This document shows, in pieces, positions 15,706 to 22,519 of a stretch of 64,000 nt of DNA; positions within the stretch are counted from its first letter, which is position 1; every line of letters begins with the position of its first letter. Both the position numbers and the translations under genes were made by a program. Below the pieces are notes generated by a model. The model was given only the letters and a program-made list of their open reading frames with translations. It was not told the origin of the DNA and did no database searches. The stretch comes from Rhodospirillales bacterium (GTDB taxonomy: Bacteria > Pseudomonadota > Alphaproteobacteria > Micavibrionales > Micavibrionaceae): NCBI GenBank assembly GCA_023898765.1, contig CP060238.1, positions 1,488,001 through 1,552,000 of the forward strand, read 5' to 3'.

Positions 15706-17145
15706 ATGTCAATTAAAATTTTAATGCCGGCCTTGTCGCCGACCATGACGGAAGGCAATCTGGCCAAATGGCTTAAGGCCGAAGGGGACGAAGTTGCGGC
15801 CGGGGACGTAATTGCCGAGATCGAAACCGACAAGGCCACGATGGAGGTCGAGGCGGTCGATGAGGGCGTGCTGGGCAAAATCCTCGTGCCCGCCGGAACG
15901 GAAAACGTCGCGGTGAACACGCCCATTGCGGTTTTGCTGGAAGAGGGGGAAGACGCTTCCGCCGCAGATGATATTTCTGCCTCTGTCATCCTGAGCGATA
16001 GCGAAGGATCTCAGGAAACGGCTGGAGATTCTTCGCCTGCGGCTCAGAATGACATTGTTGATCAACCCTCAGGCGCACATATTGAAAACCGCGACATCCT
16101 TTATGCGCAGGGGGCCGTCATAGAGCCGCCCGTTTTTCAGGAAGCGCCTTTCATGGCGGAAGCGCAGACCATGACGGTGCGCGAAGCCCTGCGGGACGCC
16201 ATGGCGGAAGAAATGCGCGCGGACGAAGGCGTTTACATCATGGGCGAAGAGGTGGCCGAATATCAGGGCGCCTATAAAGTGACGCAGGACCTCTTGCAGG
16301 AATTTGGCGACAAACGCGTAATCGACACGCCCATTACAGAGCACGGTTTTGCCGGTATGGCGGTGGGCTCCGCCATGAACGGCCTTAAACCGGTTGTCGA
16401 ATTCATGACCTTTAATTTCGCGATGCAGGCGATGGACCACATTATCAATTCCGCCGCCAAAACGCTTTACATGGCGGGCGGGCAGCTTGGATGCCCCATC
16501 GTGTTTCGCGGGCCCAACGGCGCCGCTGCGCGCGTCGCGGCCCAGCACTCCCAGTGCTATGCCAGCTGGTATGCGCATGTGCCGGGCCTGAAAGTCGTTT
16601 CCCCGTGGAGCGGCGCAGACGCGAAGGGGCTGTTAAAGGCCGCCATCCGCGACCCGAACCCGGTTGTCTTTCTTGAAAACGAACTCATGTACGGCCAAAG
16701 TTTCGAAGTGCCCAACGATCCGGATTACATTATTCCGATTGGCCGGGCGAAGATTGAGCGTGCGGGCGCGGATGTCACCATCGTCGCCTTTTCCATTATG
16801 GTCGGCAAGGCGCTGGAAGCGGCCGATGCGCTGGCGGGGCAGGGGATCGACGCCGAGGTTATTAACCTGCGCACCATTCGCCCGCTCGATCGTTACACCA
16901 TTCTGGAAAGCGTCAAAAAGACGGGCCGGATTGTTTCTTGCGAAGAAGGCTGGCCCTTTGCCGGGGTGGGGTCGGAAATTGCCGCGCTGATCGGCGAGCA
17001 TGCCTTCGATTATCTGGACGCGCCGCTCAAACGGGTCTGCGCCGCCGATGTGCCGCTGCCTTACGCTGCAAACCTTGAACAACTCGCTCTGCCGCAAGCG
17101 GCGCAAATCGTCCACGCGGCAAAGGAGGTGTGTTATGCTAAGTAG
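15706..17145 (+). CDS. pdhB: Pyruvate dehydrogenase E1 component, beta subunit, with N-terminal lipoyl domain
   Basis: Beta subunit of E1; the 479-residue length reflects the alphaproteobacterial arrangement with a lipoyl domain (residues 1-80, lipoylated lysine K43 in TDKATMEVEA) ahead of the transketolase-like beta domain (about 148-479). The catalytic domain shows MGEEVAEYQGAYKVTQDL, ITEHGFAGMAVG and FRGPNGAAARVAAQHSQ. The linker (residues about 93-117) is encoded by a 71-base palindromic repeat, so the protein contains a short translated repeat insertion. Its lipoyl-domain DNA is nearly identical in places to that of pdhC. Confidence 0.96.
   Translation: MSIKILMPALSPTMTEGNLAKWLKAEGDEVAAGDVIAEIETDKATMEVEAVDEGVLGKILVPAGTENVAVNTPIAVLLEEGEDASAADDISASVILSDSEGSQETAGDSSPAAQNDIVDQPSGAHIENRDILYAQGAVIEPPVFQEAPFMAEAQTMTVREALRDAMAEEMRADEGVYIMGEEVAEYQGAYKVTQDLLQEFGDKRVIDTPITEHGFAGMAVGSAMNGLKPVVEFMTFNFAMQAMDHIINSAAKTLYMAGGQLGCPIVFRGPNGAAARVAAQHSQCYASWYAHVPGLKVVSPWSGADAKGLLKAAIRDPNPVVFLENELMYGQSFEVPNDPDYIIPIGRAKIERAGADVTIVAFSIMVGKALEAADALAGQGIDAEVINLRTIRPLDRYTILESVKKTGRIVSCEEGWPFAGVGSEIAALIGEHAFDYLDAPLKRVCAADVPLPYAANLEQLALPQAAQIVHAAKEVCYAK
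15984..16054. repeat. Palindromic repeat element inserted in frame within pdhB
   Basis: The 71-base stretch has inverted ends TGTCATCCTGAG and CTCAGAATGACA (11 of 12 complementary), with inner arms GCGAAGGATCTC and GGAGATTCTTCGC. This is the architecture of the TGTCATCC(C/T)GAG family also seen at 22143-22246 and 31439. It is read through in frame as about 24 residues of the linker between the lipoyl and E1 beta domains. Confidence 0.85.
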
Positions 17146-17151
17146 CCGTAA

Positions 17152-17505
17152 TTATTGCGCGTATTTTAATTCAGCGCGTACCGCCGGCGCAGCATTATTA
17201 CTTGCTTCAGAGAGAATCTCTTTCGCACGGCTTCTGGCCTCCTTAAACAGATTGTTGCGCGTTGTTTCCGTTATGTTCGTTGCCGTACCAACGGAAAAAG
17301 CGGCTTTAAGACTGTCTGTTCTAATTCCAAACTCTGTTACCAATTCGTCTCTGGTAAACATGTTGTTATCCAGAAGTGATATCAGAACGGAAGCGCAGTG
17401 CCCGCGGTCATGCTGGCCTTTGTCCGTCTGTTCGAACCGGTCAATCGTACCCAGAACTCTTTGCGCGCCTGCCGGTGTGCACGCACGGTTTTTCTTCTTT
17501 GTCAT
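17152..17505 (-). CDS. Small putative HTH-type DNA-binding protein
   Basis: A 117-residue basic protein on the opposite strand between pdhB and pdhC. The central part (about residues 38-95) reads like a helix-turn-helix unit: NNMFTRDELVTEFGI, a turn, then TDSLKAAFSVG and a long amphipathic helix ITETTRNNLFKEARSRAKEIL. No exact family is recognised, so regulator is inference. GAGAGGG precedes the ATG, and a good promoter with operator-like palindromes lies upstream (17528-17611), as expected for an autoregulated repressor. The region is AT-richer than the pdh genes, suggesting acquisition along with the GxxExxY cassette. Confidence 0.6.
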   Translation of the reverse strand: MTKKKNRACTPAGAQRVLGTIDRFEQTDKGQHDRGHCASVLISLLDNNMFTRDELVTEFGIRTDSLKAAFSVGTATNITETTRNNLFKEARSRAKEILSEASNNAAPAVRAELKYAQ

Positions 17506-17527
17506 TGATACCCTCTCTTGCTTTTCT

Positions 17528-17611
17528 TGTTTTGTGACGAAAACAGGACATATATTGAATTATCCATATTGTTTCAAGAAAAAAAGCCGGAATTTCCTTG
17601 TTTTGAAACAA
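17528..17611 (-). promoter_or_regulatory. Promoter with flanking operator-like palindromes
   Basis: On the minus strand, TTGAAA (17572-17577) and TATATG (17549-17554) are spaced by 17 bases. TGTTTT-N6-AAAACA at 17528-17545 lies over the expected transcription start, and TTGTTT-TG-AAACAA at 17598-17611 lies just upstream of the -35. The two palindromes share the TGTTT/AAACA half-site, consistent with binding of one dimeric repressor at both. Confidence 0.5.
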
Positions 17612-17662
17612 AATGACTCTTTTTCAGGAGTGTCCCATGCCTGTTAATGTTACCAAAAAGGT

Positions 17663-18114
17663 TTAACACGAAGAATGGAAGAAGCCGCGAAAGTCACGAA
17701 GATCCATTTTGACTCTCTTTCCAGAGAGGTTGTAGATGCCGCTTATAAAATCCATCAAACGGTGGGTACGGGGCTGCTTGAATCGATATATGAGGATTGT
17801 TTTTCTATCGAATTAAACAAAAGGAAAATTTCTTTTGAAAGACAAAAAACAATCCCTGTCTATTATGAAGGTGTAAAAATATCTTCTGTTTTGAAACTGG
17901 ATTTGTTGGTGGACGATCAAATTGTGCTTGAGCTGAAAAGTGTTGAAAAAATTAATCCGGCACACACCGCCCAGATTCTGACCTATATGAAAACAGGGGG
18001 ATTTAAAACGGGGCTGCTTATCAATTTTGGAGAACCTTATTTTAAACAAGCGGTTAAGAGGTTTGTTTTGTAGAGCTTCGTGACCTTTTTTAAACTTTGC
18101 TTACTTCGTGTTAA
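17663..18114. mobile_element. GxxExxY cassette bounded by nested inverted repeats
   Basis: Outer perfect inverted repeats TTAACACGAAG (17663-17673) and CTTCGTGTTAA (18104-18114), and inner perfect repeats GTCACGAAG (17693-17701) and CTTCGTGAC (18076-18084). The gap between outer and inner repeat is 19 bases on both sides. The whole unit is 452 bases and contains only the GxxExxY gene, whose first codons overlap the left repeat region. No transposase is present; calling it mobile is inference. Confidence 0.55.
17675..18073 (+). CDS. GxxExxY protein (PD-(D/E)XK nuclease-like family)
   Basis: A 132-residue protein of the widespread GxxExxY family (PDDEXK_3), named for the motif seen here as GLLESIY near residue 32. 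Further family landmarks are the N-terminal SREVVDAAYKIHQTVG, the internal DLLVDDQIVLELKSV, which resembles the nuclease core (Asp and Glu-x-Lys), and the C-terminal LINFGEPYFKQAVKRFV. The biochemical role of the family is not established. Here it is enclosed by symmetric nested inverted repeats and splits pdhB from pdhC. The start at 17675 falls inside the left repeat and lacks a strong ribosome binding site. Confidence 0.88.
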   Translation: MEEAAKVTKIHFDSLSREVVDAAYKIHQTVGTGLLESIYEDCFSIELNKRKISFERQKTIPVYYEGVKISSVLKLDLLVDDQIVLELKSVEKINPAHTAQILTYMKTGGFKTGLLINFGEPYFKQAVKRFVL

Positions 18115-18126
18115 AGAGAAAATATT

Positions 18127-19386
18127 ATGCCTATTAAAATTTTAATGCCTGCGCTGTCGCCGACCATGACGGAAGGCAATCTGGCCAAATGGCACAAATC
18201 CGAAGGCGATGAGATTGCCGCCGGGGACGTGATTGCCGAGATCGAAACCGACAAGGCCACGATGGAGGTCGAGGCGGTGGATGAGGGCATTCTGGGCAAA
18301 ATCCTCGTGCCCGCCGGAACGGAAGGCGTTGCGGTCAATGAGGTGATTGCCGTTCTGCTGGGAGAAGGGGAAAACGATAATGAAATTGAAGCGTTTTTGA
18401 AGAGTGCTCCTCCCGCCGCAGCGAACACTCCATTGCCCTCTCCGGAGGTGCCCGCCCCGCAGACGCAGGAGGGTGGGGGGACAAAAGAAAAACCTTCAGA
18501 CCGCATTTTCGCCTCTCCCCTTGCGCGCCGTCTGGCGGCGGAAAAAGGGATAAACCTCTCCTCCGTGCAGGGCAGCGGCCCCAAAGGGCGGATCGTCAAG
18601 GCGGATATTCTCTCTTGTCAGGGCTGCGCCGCGCCCGCGGCTTCTCCCTCTGTGACGGCCGCCGCGCCCACAGGGGATGAGCAGGTCAATGAATTCGGCA
18701 TGGTCTATACCGCCATCCCGAACAACAATATCAAGAAAGTCACGGCGAAGCGTCTGGTGGAGTCCAAATCGACCGTGCCGCATTTCTATCTCACCATTGA
18801 GTGCCGGATCGACGAACTCATGCGCACGCGCAAAATCATGAACGATCAGGGGGGCGGGGATTACAAGCTCTCCGTGAATGATTTTGTGGTCAAGGCCTGC
18901 GCCAACGCGCTGCAGGCTTACCCTGCGGCGAATGTCAGCTGGACGGATGCGGCCGTGTTGCAATACCGGGATTCCGATATTTCCGTGGCGGTGGCCACGC
19001 CCAACGGCCTGATTACGCCGATCGTTAAAACCGCCCATGCCAAGGGCCTGAAAGAAATTTCCGCCGAAGTGAAAGCGTTGGCAGTCCGCGCCCGCGAAGG
19101 CAAATTGCAGCCGCAGGAATTTCAGGGCGGCACCTTTACGGTTTCCAATCTGGGCATGTATGGCATTAAGGAATTTGGCGCGATCCTCAATCCGCCGCAA
19201 TCCTGCATTCTGGCGGTCGGAGCGGGGGAGCAGCGTCCTTACGCTGAAAACGGAGAGGTGAAAATCGGCACCTTCATGAGCTGCACGCTTTCGACCGATC
19301 ATCGCTGCGTGGACGGGGCCGTCGGAGCGGAGTTTTTGAAAATCCTCAAAACCTATATTGAAAATCCGGCCGCCATGCTGCTTTAA
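18127..19386 (+). CDS. pdhC: Dihydrolipoyllysine-residue acetyltransferase (E2 of pyruvate dehydrogenase)
   Basis: Core E2 enzyme that moves the acetyl group from lipoyl arms to CoA. The 419-residue protein has one lipoyl domain (1-80, K43 in TDKATMEVEA), a proline-alanine linker, a peripheral-subunit-binding domain (about 120-158: ASPLARRLAAEKGINL) and the catalytic domain (about 185-419) ending with the STDHRCVDGAVGAEFL active-site motif (HxxxD). It begins 12 bases after the end of the GxxExxY cassette, AAAGAGAAA preceding the ATG. Other landmarks are the SNLGMYG and PPQSCILAVG segments. Confidence 0.96.
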   Translation: MPIKILMPALSPTMTEGNLAKWHKSEGDEIAAGDVIAEIETDKATMEVEAVDEGILGKILVPAGTEGVAVNEVIAVLLGEGENDNEIEAFLKSAPPAAANTPLPSPEVPAPQTQEGGGTKEKPSDRIFASPLARRLAAEKGINLSSVQGSGPKGRIVKADILSCQGCAAPAASPSVTAAAPTGDEQVNEFGMVYTAIPNNNIKKVTAKRLVESKSTVPHFYLTIECRIDELMRTRKIMNDQGGGDYKLSVNDFVVKACANALQAYPAANVSWTDAAVLQYRDSDISVAVATPNGLITPIVKTAHAKGLKEISAEVKALAVRAREGKLQPQEFQGGTFTVSNLGMYGIKEFGAILNPPQSCILAVGAGEQRPYAENGEVKIGTFMSCTLSTDHRCVDGAVGAEFLKILKTYIENPAAMLL

Positions 19387-19398
19387 GGGTTTATCGCC

Positions 19399-19938
19399 AT
19401 GCTTAAAAAACGGCCCATTATCGGTGTTGTCGGCTCGCACAGCGAAGCGTGGGAGGATTTTTCCCGTCCGCTGGGAAAATTTCTGGCCGAAAGCGGTGTC
19501 CATCTTTTAACCGGCGGGGGAGCCGGCGTGATGAGCGAGGTGGCCAAAGCCTTTACGGACGTGCAGGACCGGGAAGGCTTGTGCATAGGCGTTTTGCCGA
19601 TGACCGACCCGACGGAACATCACGGCCTGAAAAAGATGTTTCCCAATCCTTATATTGAAATTCCGGTCTTCACGCTTCTGGATCAGGAAAGCCGTTCGGA
19701 TGTCATGCCTTTTAGCCTGAATCACACCAATGTGATGACGCCGCACGCGATTATTGTGCTGCCGGGCTTTCACGGCACCATGAACGAGGTGTCCATGGCC
19801 ATTGCCTACGAAAAGCCTTTTGTTTTATACGGGCCGGAAGACGCCTTTAAAGCCTTTCCTGAAAACGCGGCCTTCGCGGAAACGCTGGAAACGGTCGAGC
19901 ATTTTTTAAGCGGTATTTTTGTGAAGGGAAAAAAATAA
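19399..19938 (+). CDS. LOG-family / TIGR00725-like nucleotide-binding protein
   Basis: A 179-residue Rossmann-like protein of the SLOG superfamily. It has an N-terminal IIGVVGSHSE strand-loop, the glycine-rich LLTGGGAGVMSEVAKA, and the PGxxGTxxE motif as LPGFHGTMNEVSMAIAYEKPFV. Relatives include cytokinin-activating LOG proteins and molybdenum-cofactor-carrier-like proteins; which activity applies is not clear from sequence. It sits between pdhC (12 bases upstream) and lpd (start directly after its stop), so it is in the pdh operon. It may process a nucleotide linked to this metabolism, but that is speculation. Confidence 0.75.
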   Translation: MLKKRPIIGVVGSHSEAWEDFSRPLGKFLAESGVHLLTGGGAGVMSEVAKAFTDVQDREGLCIGVLPMTDPTEHHGLKKMFPNPYIEIPVFTLLDQESRSDVMPFSLNHTNVMTPHAIIVLPGFHGTMNEVSMAIAYEKPFVLYGPEDAFKAFPENAAFAETLETVEHFLSGIFVKGKK

Positions 19939-21330
19939 ATGGGAGACAAGAACTTTGATCTGATTGTGATTGGCGGCGGGCCAGGCGGCTATGTCGCGGC
20001 CATCCGCGCCAGCCAGTTGAACATGAAAGTGGCTTTGGTGGAGGCCAACCATCTGGGCGGCATTTGCCTGAACTGGGGATGCATCCCGACAAAGGCGCTT
20101 TTGCGGTGCAGCGAGATCCATCACCTTCTAAACCATGCAAGCAATTTTGGATTTAATATCAAGGATTTTTCCTTTGATTTTAAGAAAATAGTTGAGCGTT
20201 CGCGCGCGGTGTCAAAACAGCTTTCCGGCGGGATTGCGCATCTTTTGAAGAAGAACAAGGTCACTGTTTTCGACGGCTACGGGAAGCTGCTGGGCGGCGG
20301 CAAAGTGAGTGTGGAGGGCAAGGAAACTTTAAGCGCCAAAAATATCATTATTGCCACAGGCGCGCGGGCGCGGGTGCTGCCGGGGCTGGAGCCGGACGGT
20401 AAACTCATCTGGACCTACAAAGAAGCCATGGTGCCGGAAAAAATGCCGGGAAGCCTTTTGGTGGTCGGCTCCGGCGCAATCGGCATCGAATTTGCCAGCT
20501 TTTACCGGAATATGGGCGCGGATGTGACCGTTATAGAGGTTATGGAGCGTGTTTTGCCCGTGGAAGATGAAGAAATATCCAAATTTGCGCAAAAAGCCTT
20601 CGAAAAACAGGGGATGAAGATCATAACCGGTGCCAAAACGACCAAATTTGAAAAAGGCAAAGACGATGTCACCGTCCATGTGGAGAAGGGCGGCAAAACG
20701 GAAAAAATCAAGGTGGAGCGCGTGATTATGGCGGTGGGCATTACCGCCAACACCGAGGAAATCGGCCTTGAAAACGCCAAAGGCGTGAAAGTCGAGCGCG
20801 GGCATATCGTCACCAATCAATGGCTGGAAACGGGTGAAAAAGGCGTATACGCCATTGGCGATGTTACGGCGCCGCCGTGGCTGGCCCACAAAGCCTCTCA
20901 TGAAGGGGTCATTTGCGTGGAAAAAATCGCCGGGGTCAAAGACGTTCACCCGATGGATAAAGCCAATATTCCCGGCTGCACCTACTGCATGCCGCAGGTG
21001 GCCTCTGTGGGCCTTACCGAAAAAGCGGCTAAAGAGGCCGGGCATAAAATCCGGGTCGGGCGTTTTCCTTTTATGGGCAATGGAAAGGCCGTCGCGCTCG
21101 GGGAGCCGGAAGGGCTCGTCAAAACGATTTTTGATGAAAAAACAGGGGAACTCCTGGGGGCCCACATGGTCGGGGCCGAAGTCACCGAGATGATCCAGGG
21201 CTACGTGATCGGCAAAAGTGCCGAGCTGACGGAGGCCGAATTCATGCACAGCATCTTCCCGCACCCCACTTTGAGCGAAATGATGCATGAAAGCGTTCTC
21301 GATGCTTACGGGAAGGTTATTCATTTTTGA
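19939..21330 (+). CDS. lpd: Dihydrolipoyl dehydrogenase
   Basis: E3 flavoprotein that reoxidises the dihydrolipoyl groups of the 2-oxo-acid dehydrogenase complexes with NAD. The 463-residue protein has the FAD-binding VIGGGPGGYVAAIRA, the redox-active disulfide in GGICLNWGCIPTKALL, the NAD-binding VVGSGAIGIEFASFY, the second FAD motif GVYAIGDVT, and the catalytic His-Glu at the C-terminus (FPHPTLSEMMHE). The ATG abuts the stop of the LOG-like gene. It closes the pyruvate dehydrogenase operon. Confidence 0.96.
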   Translation: MGDKNFDLIVIGGGPGGYVAAIRASQLNMKVALVEANHLGGICLNWGCIPTKALLRCSEIHHLLNHASNFGFNIKDFSFDFKKIVERSRAVSKQLSGGIAHLLKKNKVTVFDGYGKLLGGGKVSVEGKETLSAKNIIIATGARARVLPGLEPDGKLIWTYKEAMVPEKMPGSLLVVGSGAIGIEFASFYRNMGADVTVIEVMERVLPVEDEEISKFAQKAFEKQGMKIITGAKTTKFEKGKDDVTVHVEKGGKTEKIKVERVIMAVGITANTEEIGLENAKGVKVERGHIVTNQWLETGEKGVYAIGDVTAPPWLAHKASHEGVICVEKIAGVKDVHPMDKANIPGCTYCMPQVASVGLTEKAAKEAGHKIRVGRFPFMGNGKAVALGEPEGLVKTIFDEKTGELLGAHMVGAEVTEMIQGYVIGKSAELTEAEFMHSIFPHPTLSEMMHESVLDAYGKVIHF

Positions 21331-21349
21331 AGGTGATTCATTTTTAGAT

Positions 21350-21868
21350 ATGTTCAAATTTTTTAAAATTGTAAAAGGTAAGATAAATTCTCTTGTAAAA
21401 TTTTTTATGGAGTTATCCTGGATTTTAATAGAAGTAGCTTGTTTCGCTGTAGGTTTGTTTTTTTTAGTGGAGATATCTCTTGATTTTAAGAAAGACGTCC
21501 TTTTGTATACAAATTCTGCTTTTGTAGTTTGTCTTGGCTTAGCATCTTTATCTTACAATCTTAGTAGGGCAATCAAAGAGGATGAGAGAAGTGATAAAAT
21601 TCAATATGCAGGAGAGAGATTAACACATGGAGCAGTTTTATTCATTCTGGCTAGCCTATTAAACTTTCTTAATTCTCATTGGTTAGCTGAACTATCGCCC
21701 TATTCGAATTTATATGAAATAACAGGATGGATTATAAATATCATAGGAGCTTTGATCTATTTGGTTCTGTACGTGGGTTTAATGTCAGCTAATGCTGGAA
21801 TTATAGTATTGCATAGAGATTTATTAGCCAATATGCATAGACGTAAAGAAATGATAGATTACATGTAA
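21350..21868 (+). CDS. Hypothetical membrane protein, AT-rich
   Basis: A 172-residue protein with about four hydrophobic helices (roughly residues 18-43, 48-65, 92-112 and 122-145) and a basic loop carrying SRAIKEDERSDKIQYAGERLTHG. No family is recognised. The start is taken at the ATG at 21350, 19 bases after the lpd stop, rather than at 21287 inside lpd. Codon use and base composition are strikingly AT-rich compared with lpd upstream and lipA downstream, a sign of recent acquisition. It is followed by a cluster of palindromic repeats. Confidence 0.6.
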   Translation: MFKFFKIVKGKINSLVKFFMELSWILIEVACFAVGLFFLVEISLDFKKDVLLYTNSAFVVCLGLASLSYNLSRAIKEDERSDKIQYAGERLTHGAVLFILASLLNFLNSHWLAELSPYSNLYEITGWIINIIGALIYLVLYVGLMSANAGIIVLHRDLLANMHRRKEMIDYM

Positions 21869-21885
21869 TGACCTACAACCCACCC

Positions 21886-22043
21886 CGTCATTGCGAGGGA
21901 GCGTAGCGACCGAAGCAATCCAGAGAAAACCGCTTTCCCCGTGTAAACGGGGATCTTATCAAAGCTGCAAAAGATCCCCGCTTTCGCGGGGAAGACAAAA
22001 GGGAAAACTGGATTGCTTCGTCACGATGTTCCTCGCAATGACG
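21886..22043. repeat. Palindromic repeat, GTCATTGCGAG family, with a nested element
   Basis: Perfect 13-base terminal inverted repeats CGTCATTGCGAGG and CCTCGCAATGACG, with inner arms GCAATCCAG and CTGGATTGC. The middle contains a second palindrome: GGGGATCTT and AAGATCCCC, with further GC-rich hairpins CCCCGTGTAAACGGGG and CCCCGCTTTCGCGGGG. This looks like one repeat inserted into another. Confidence 0.85.
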
Positions 22044-22048
22044 TCTTG

Positions 22049-22124
22049 TTTTTGACGCGGAGTCCCGGAGAAACGGCGTTTTTACTCTTTGTATCTCCGG
22101 CCCTCCGGTTCTCCGCGTTAAAAA
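22049..22124. repeat. Palindromic repeat, CGCGGAG family
   Basis: Inverted arms TTTTTGACGCGGAG at the left and CTCCGCGTTAAAAA at the right (13 of 14 complementary) extend into CCCGGAG and CTCCGG. The 76-base element is a different family from its neighbours and would form a long hairpin. Confidence 0.75.
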
Positions 22125-22142
22125 GCGGCAATTTATCTTTGA

Positions 22143-22246
22143 TGTCATCCCGAGCGACCTGTCCGTCTGAAGCGGCAAAGCCGCGAAGGCGGAAGTCGAG
22201 GGATCTTTTAAGATTCCTCCATGCGCTACGCTTGGTCGGAATGACA
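22143..22246. repeat. Palindromic repeat, TGTCATCCCGAG family
   Basis: Begins TGTCATCCCGAGCGACC and ends GGTCGGAATGACA, with an internal hairpin GCGGCAAAGCCGC and the GAGGGATCTTTTAAGATTCCTC core. It is the same family as the copy inside pdhB and the partial copy at 31439. Confidence 0.8.
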
Positions 22247-22257
22247 ATATTGTTGTT

Positions 22258-22347
22258 CGTCACTCCCGCGAAGGCGGGAGTCCAGAGCAAAAGGGCTGGA
22301 TGCCCGCCGGAGTTTACCCCCGGCCACGAACGGGGGCGGGCATGACG
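22258..22347. repeat. Palindromic repeat, CTCCCGCGAAGGCGGGAG type
   Basis: Starts CGTCACTCCCGCG and ends CGGGCATGACG. Internally it holds the hairpin CTCCCGCGAAGGCGGGAG, then GTCCAG and CTGGA arms. It ends 16 bases before the lipA -35 box. Confidence 0.75.
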
Positions 22348-22363
22348 GGGATAATTATAACTA

Positions 22364-22392
22364 TAGACATATTAGGTATTTTTTCCTATAAT
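22364..22392 (+). promoter_or_regulatory. lipA promoter, sigma-70-like
   Basis: TAGACA at 22364-22369 and a perfect TATAAT at 22387-22392 with a 17-base spacer. The spacer contains TAGGTAT and ends in TCC at the same positions as the kdsA promoter. The expected start of transcription is at about 22399-22400. Confidence 0.65.
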
Positions 22393-22399
22393 CGCTTCC

Positions 22400-22519
22400 A
22401 TGATTTATCTCTCGAAAAAAGAAAGAAGCAGTTTGTTCCTGTCTCAGGATAAGGTAAGTCTTTTAAAGCCCAATTTTGCAAACGAACTGAGTGATTCCAG
22501 ATTACGGAAAAACAAATGA
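22400..22519 (+). CDS. Possible leaderless small protein coupled to lipA
   Basis: A 39-codon frame beginning at the ATG where transcription from the 22364-22392 promoter should start, and ending in a TGA that overlaps the lipA ATG (ATGA). The peptide starts MIYLSKKERSS and ends SRLRKNK, basic and without a known family. The overlap suggests that its translation could carry ribosomes into lipA, which has only a weak ribosome binding site. No independent evidence shows that it is expressed. Confidence 0.35.
   Translation: MIYLSKKERSSLFLSQDKVSLLKPNFANELSDSRLRKNK
22481..22507 (+). other. Conserved leader block shared with kdsA
   Basis: Matches 10539-10565 at 25 of 27 positions, at the same offset from the TATAAT box as at kdsA, although the roughly 80 bases between are not alike. 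It ends 8 bases before the lipA start and contains CGGA, the only ribosome-binding-like sequence there. Confidence 0.7.

Larger units (their letters stand above)
21869..22515. other. Repeat-rich intergenic region before lipA
   Basis: The 647-base gap holds four palindromic repeat elements in a row (21886-22347), then the lipA promoter (22364-22392), a possible leaderless small frame (22400-22519) and the block shared with kdsA (22481-22507). No larger gene is supported on either strand. Confidence 0.7.

Noticed and set aside
15223..18114. Defence island within the pdh operon
   Set aside because: Only one nuclease-like GxxExxY gene and one small putative regulator are present; no methyltransferase, helicase or toxin-antitoxin pair can be supported.
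21886..22347. CRISPR array
   Set aside because: The repeats are palindromes of different families with irregular spacing, not uniform direct repeats with spacers, and no cas genes are present.
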